A stretch of 64,000 nucleotides of DNA from Rhodamnia argentea (lineage: Eukaryota; Streptophyta; Magnoliopsida; Myrtales; Myrtaceae). The DNA lies in NCBI RefSeq assembly GCF_020921035.1, contig NC_063158.1, positions 4,880,001 to 4,944,000 on the forward strand, read 5' to 3'. Shown here piece by piece: positions 61,601-64,000 of this stretch; position 1 is the first letter of the stretch, and each line of letters begins with the position of its first letter. Both the position numbers and the translations under genes were made by a program. The notes beneath the pieces were generated by a model. The model made no database searches, was not told the DNA's origin, and worked only from the letters and a program-made list of their open reading frames with translations.

Positions 61601-62815
61601 CTCAAAGTTTGAATGGGAAAAAATTGATAGTCGAATCGATTCACTTTGCTAATTCGGTGTCTCGACCAATCGAGATGGCAAAAATTATTCGGTTACCGAA
61701 ATTTGCCTAACATTGGAAGCCAGATTGGCGTAGAATCAATCCCAAATGCTCTTTGCTAGAGACAGCTACATCTTACATCAACTTCTATTGTGAAGTTAGA
61801 TAGAAAAGCTTCTGCATTAAACCATGCAAATGGTATCCTACACTTGATCCCTCTCTGGTTCGCGTAGCTATATAGCTTGGCATTTTTACAGCTGGGTGAA
61901 TTTCGGACGGTCCAAACGTGGCAGGAACCTAACTCGTGCAAAACTCTCTCTCTCTCTCTCTCTACTGTTTTTAAAGTCACCATATACAAACATGGGACTA
62001 GGGTTCATAGAAAGTTGTAAACACTTGTGGGTCGTCTCTGAGAAAAGCCTACACGTTGGTGCAACAGATGCATTCGGTGAGGGAGAGCCCACCTATAACA
62101 GTCTAAAAGCGATAGCTTATCTCCAATAAGACCAAAAGCGTGACGCTAGCGAAATACACGACACAGCATTAATTGCTTCTTGATAACATCACCCTTCTCT
62201 TTATTTAACATTAATCCGGAACTTTTGACTCGACTAATCTTGAGTTTTGAATAGAAAGTACCGTGATTCAAACGAAGGATGGTGTTTTATGAACACCCGT
62301 ATGGATTTTCGTTCTTGCGAGAAAATTTGAGGTAGAGAAGGAAATGAAAGAAAACATTTTGGACAACGGGTGTGTGTTTTTTTTTATCTTGAACTTACAC
62401 AAGATGATGGTTCCGGCAAACCACTGTCCGCTTTTCGCTTTGATCGCTGGACGGCCGTCCCAGTCCACGGTCCCATCAAGCGTGTATTCCTCTTTTTCCT
62501 CCTTGTAGTTGCCCTGCAAATTTTCACAGAATTTTCCCTCAAAACGAAAGTATCTTTACTGGTTGAATTCTTGCACTTACAATAAGGACGTTGTCAGTAA
62601 AAAAGATCAGAAATAATGCTTAAAAAAACAAAACTTTTTTGTGTTAAAAGGAGTTGACTTGCATGCATGGCAAGAATGGGCGAAAAGATCAGCAAGATAA
62701 GCGGAACTTGGGTTTTTCACAGATTTTTTCTTCGTTGGCTACTTTTGGGGAGAGAAGAAAACACAGATGATATGAGCGTATGGCTGACCTCCGTACACAC
62801 TTCCAAGCAGGCCAT
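58661..62815 (-). CDS. NPF7.3: NRT1/PTR family transporter, NPF7.3 (NRT1.5) type
   Basis: Minus-strand exons 62815-62789, 62513-62399, 60555-60338, 60245-59683 and 59531-58661 join in frame to 597 residues. The first exon encodes only MACLEVCTE; the second gives DGTVDWDGRPAI and SGQWFAGTIIL. The family's first-helix ExxER proton motif is absent and the site reads LLNQGLATLAFFGVG, as in Arabidopsis NRT1.5. Twelve membrane spans are expected. Strong landmarks are SDSYWGRYKTC, GYQPNIATFGADQFDEEDP, SYFYLALNLGSLFSNTILG, the central loop with ITQVEEVKCILRLLPIW, and FVEQGAAM. NRT1.5 loads nitrate into root xylem and moves potassium against protons at the plasma membrane of pericycle cells. The second intron, about 1.8 kb, is the largest. 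Confidence 0.93.
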
Positions 62816-62997
62816 TACTGATGAAGCGGGTCGCCTGGAGAATCTGAAACTCTCTGTGTGGTTTTTTGCAGCAGCTGCTTCTGGCAATGTGCTCGGAAAT
62901 GTGGAGGTGGCAACTTCTGCGGAGGAGGGAGGATCACAGAACTCAAGGTGGGGAGCAAGCTCCTGAGGACGAAGAAAGAGGAGAGGACGAGCGAGGG

Positions 62998-63006
62998 TAT
63001 AAATAG
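62998..63006 (-). promoter_or_regulatory. Possible TATA element upstream of NPF7.3
   Basis: The plus strand reads TATAAATAG, so the gene strand reads CTATTTATA, a weaker TATA form. It lies about 180 bases before the ATG at 62815. Function is inferred from position only. Confidence 0.3.
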
Positions 63007-64000
63007 AGGCAAAGGCCGGTTTTTTTTTTTTTTTTGGACGGTGGAGATTTCATCAACAGAGAGTGGGGCTGCCCCACGTGGCAAGATCTTGCAAGACAAG
63101 ATTTGTAACTTTTGTCTGCGACGGAGGAAGTGACGTTTCTTTCAGTTGGTGTCCATAATTTTTCTGCAAATTTTTATTCACCTTTGTTCAGTAGTGCTTT
63201 GAGCTATCTCTACACTGCCTCTTTCATCGGCTCTCGCCTTTTCGATGGCGACATCTTTTGAGGAGGAGTGGCCCGGCCGGGTCGGGTCCGGTCCTCCTTG
63301 AAATGATACCAAGAAATTGAAAGTTACTGGTGTTTCTTTCTTCTGACGGCGTCTTGTCCACGATCTCCAGAAGCAAGCATTGCAAAGAGGAGCATATCAT
63401 TCGCTGTTTATTCCCATCACTTTTTCTATTTTCTCAAGCCATGTGGAAATTCATTCGACTTGCGGTCGTTATTCACCCATGTGTGTATGGTTCTCGTCCT
63501 GCTGTTTTTCGGGAATAGCATGATTCATCCGTCCTTCGTTCTCATTCTCGAAAAGAGTCTAGAAATCTATTGGAGATAGCAATTCTTGTGTAATATGAGG
63601 AAGGGTGAGCGGTTTCAAGGTTGGTCCAGATTCCACCCGAAGCCTACTCGTTATAACTGGTTCCTCAACTTTTGGATATTGGAATTCACCATGTATACCT
63701 TGAAACTTGAAATCGAACCTACCAGTCCCTAATTCCAGGGTCGATTTGAGCGTTCACTCAAGTCCCATCTGTATTTTTAATTGAACTATTGCAGTGAATC
63801 ATCATATCTAATGATCATCATTTGCTGCTACAATCAACTGATCGCAGCTTGTATATAGACATACTAATATATGAAACATTAATAAAGTAAAAATCTAGGT
63901 CATGGATACACCGAAAAGAGAAGCTTGGACTAGTAATTTCAGATTACACGCGCATCATCGGACGCTATGGAATACTGCAGAATTGTGTGAAAATATAGAA
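63007..64000. other. Upstream region of NPF7.3, nothing coding seen
   Basis: A poly-T run follows the possible TATA element. Short open frames occur, but none shows family features. The right edge of the window cuts this region. Confidence 0.4.

Overview
This window is nuclear DNA from a flowering plant. Its genes are split by GT-AG introns, their products match plant families (tetraspanin TOM2A, class III peroxidase, SRG1-type dioxygenase, DC1 zinc-finger protein, plastid pyruvate kinase, NPF7-type transporter), and the gaps are AT-rich and full of small inverted-repeat DNA transposons. A woody eudicot is likely. Myrtaceae is only an impression, which I cannot test here. I see no CRISPR array, operon, rRNA or convincing tRNA.

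Layout, left to right: the last exon of a PMT-type Golgi methyltransferase (278-512, +); TOM2A tetraspanin, six coding exons (2247-5569, +); a class III peroxidase like Arabidopsis PER20 (6440-8158, +); two tandem SRG1-like 2-oxoglutarate dioxygenase genes, the first decayed (9928-11404, +) and the second whole (16001-17503, +); a DC1-domain protein (21765-23500, +); an intronless plant protein of unknown function (24559-25815, -); a repeat-rich stretch; mitochondrial translation initiation factor IF-2 with large introns (31406-40142, -); about 8 kb of repeats; plastid pyruvate kinase, PKP3 type, twelve exons (50254-57199, +); and a nitrate/potassium transporter of NPF7.3/NRT1.5 type, five exons (58661-62815, -). 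The exon chains given for the complete genes keep frame from start to stop, which is the main support for the models.

Two segmental duplications shape the window. One spans the 3' end of the peroxidase, the dioxygenase and its downstream flank (about 7891-13150 and 14348-19290). Its second copy begins inside peroxidase exon 4, so a broken peroxidase scrap sits upstream of the working dioxygenase. The other copies the promoter and first coding exon of the mitochondrial IF-2 gene (about 40070-42510) to a site just beyond that gene's 3' end (29085-30585). The paired copies supply near-empty insertion sites that date several small transposons as later arrivals. The clearest is a 296-bp element at 29986-30281 with a 10-bp target duplication.

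The genes do not form one pathway. They are ordinary neighbours: a membrane protein, cell-wall and specialised-metabolism enzymes, an organelle translation factor, a plastid glycolytic enzyme and a root-xylem transporter. I found no previously undescribed multi-gene system. The points most worth a second look are the decaying dioxygenase duplicate, the orphan IF-2 first exon, the inverted-repeat element families and the foldback at 46670-47110.
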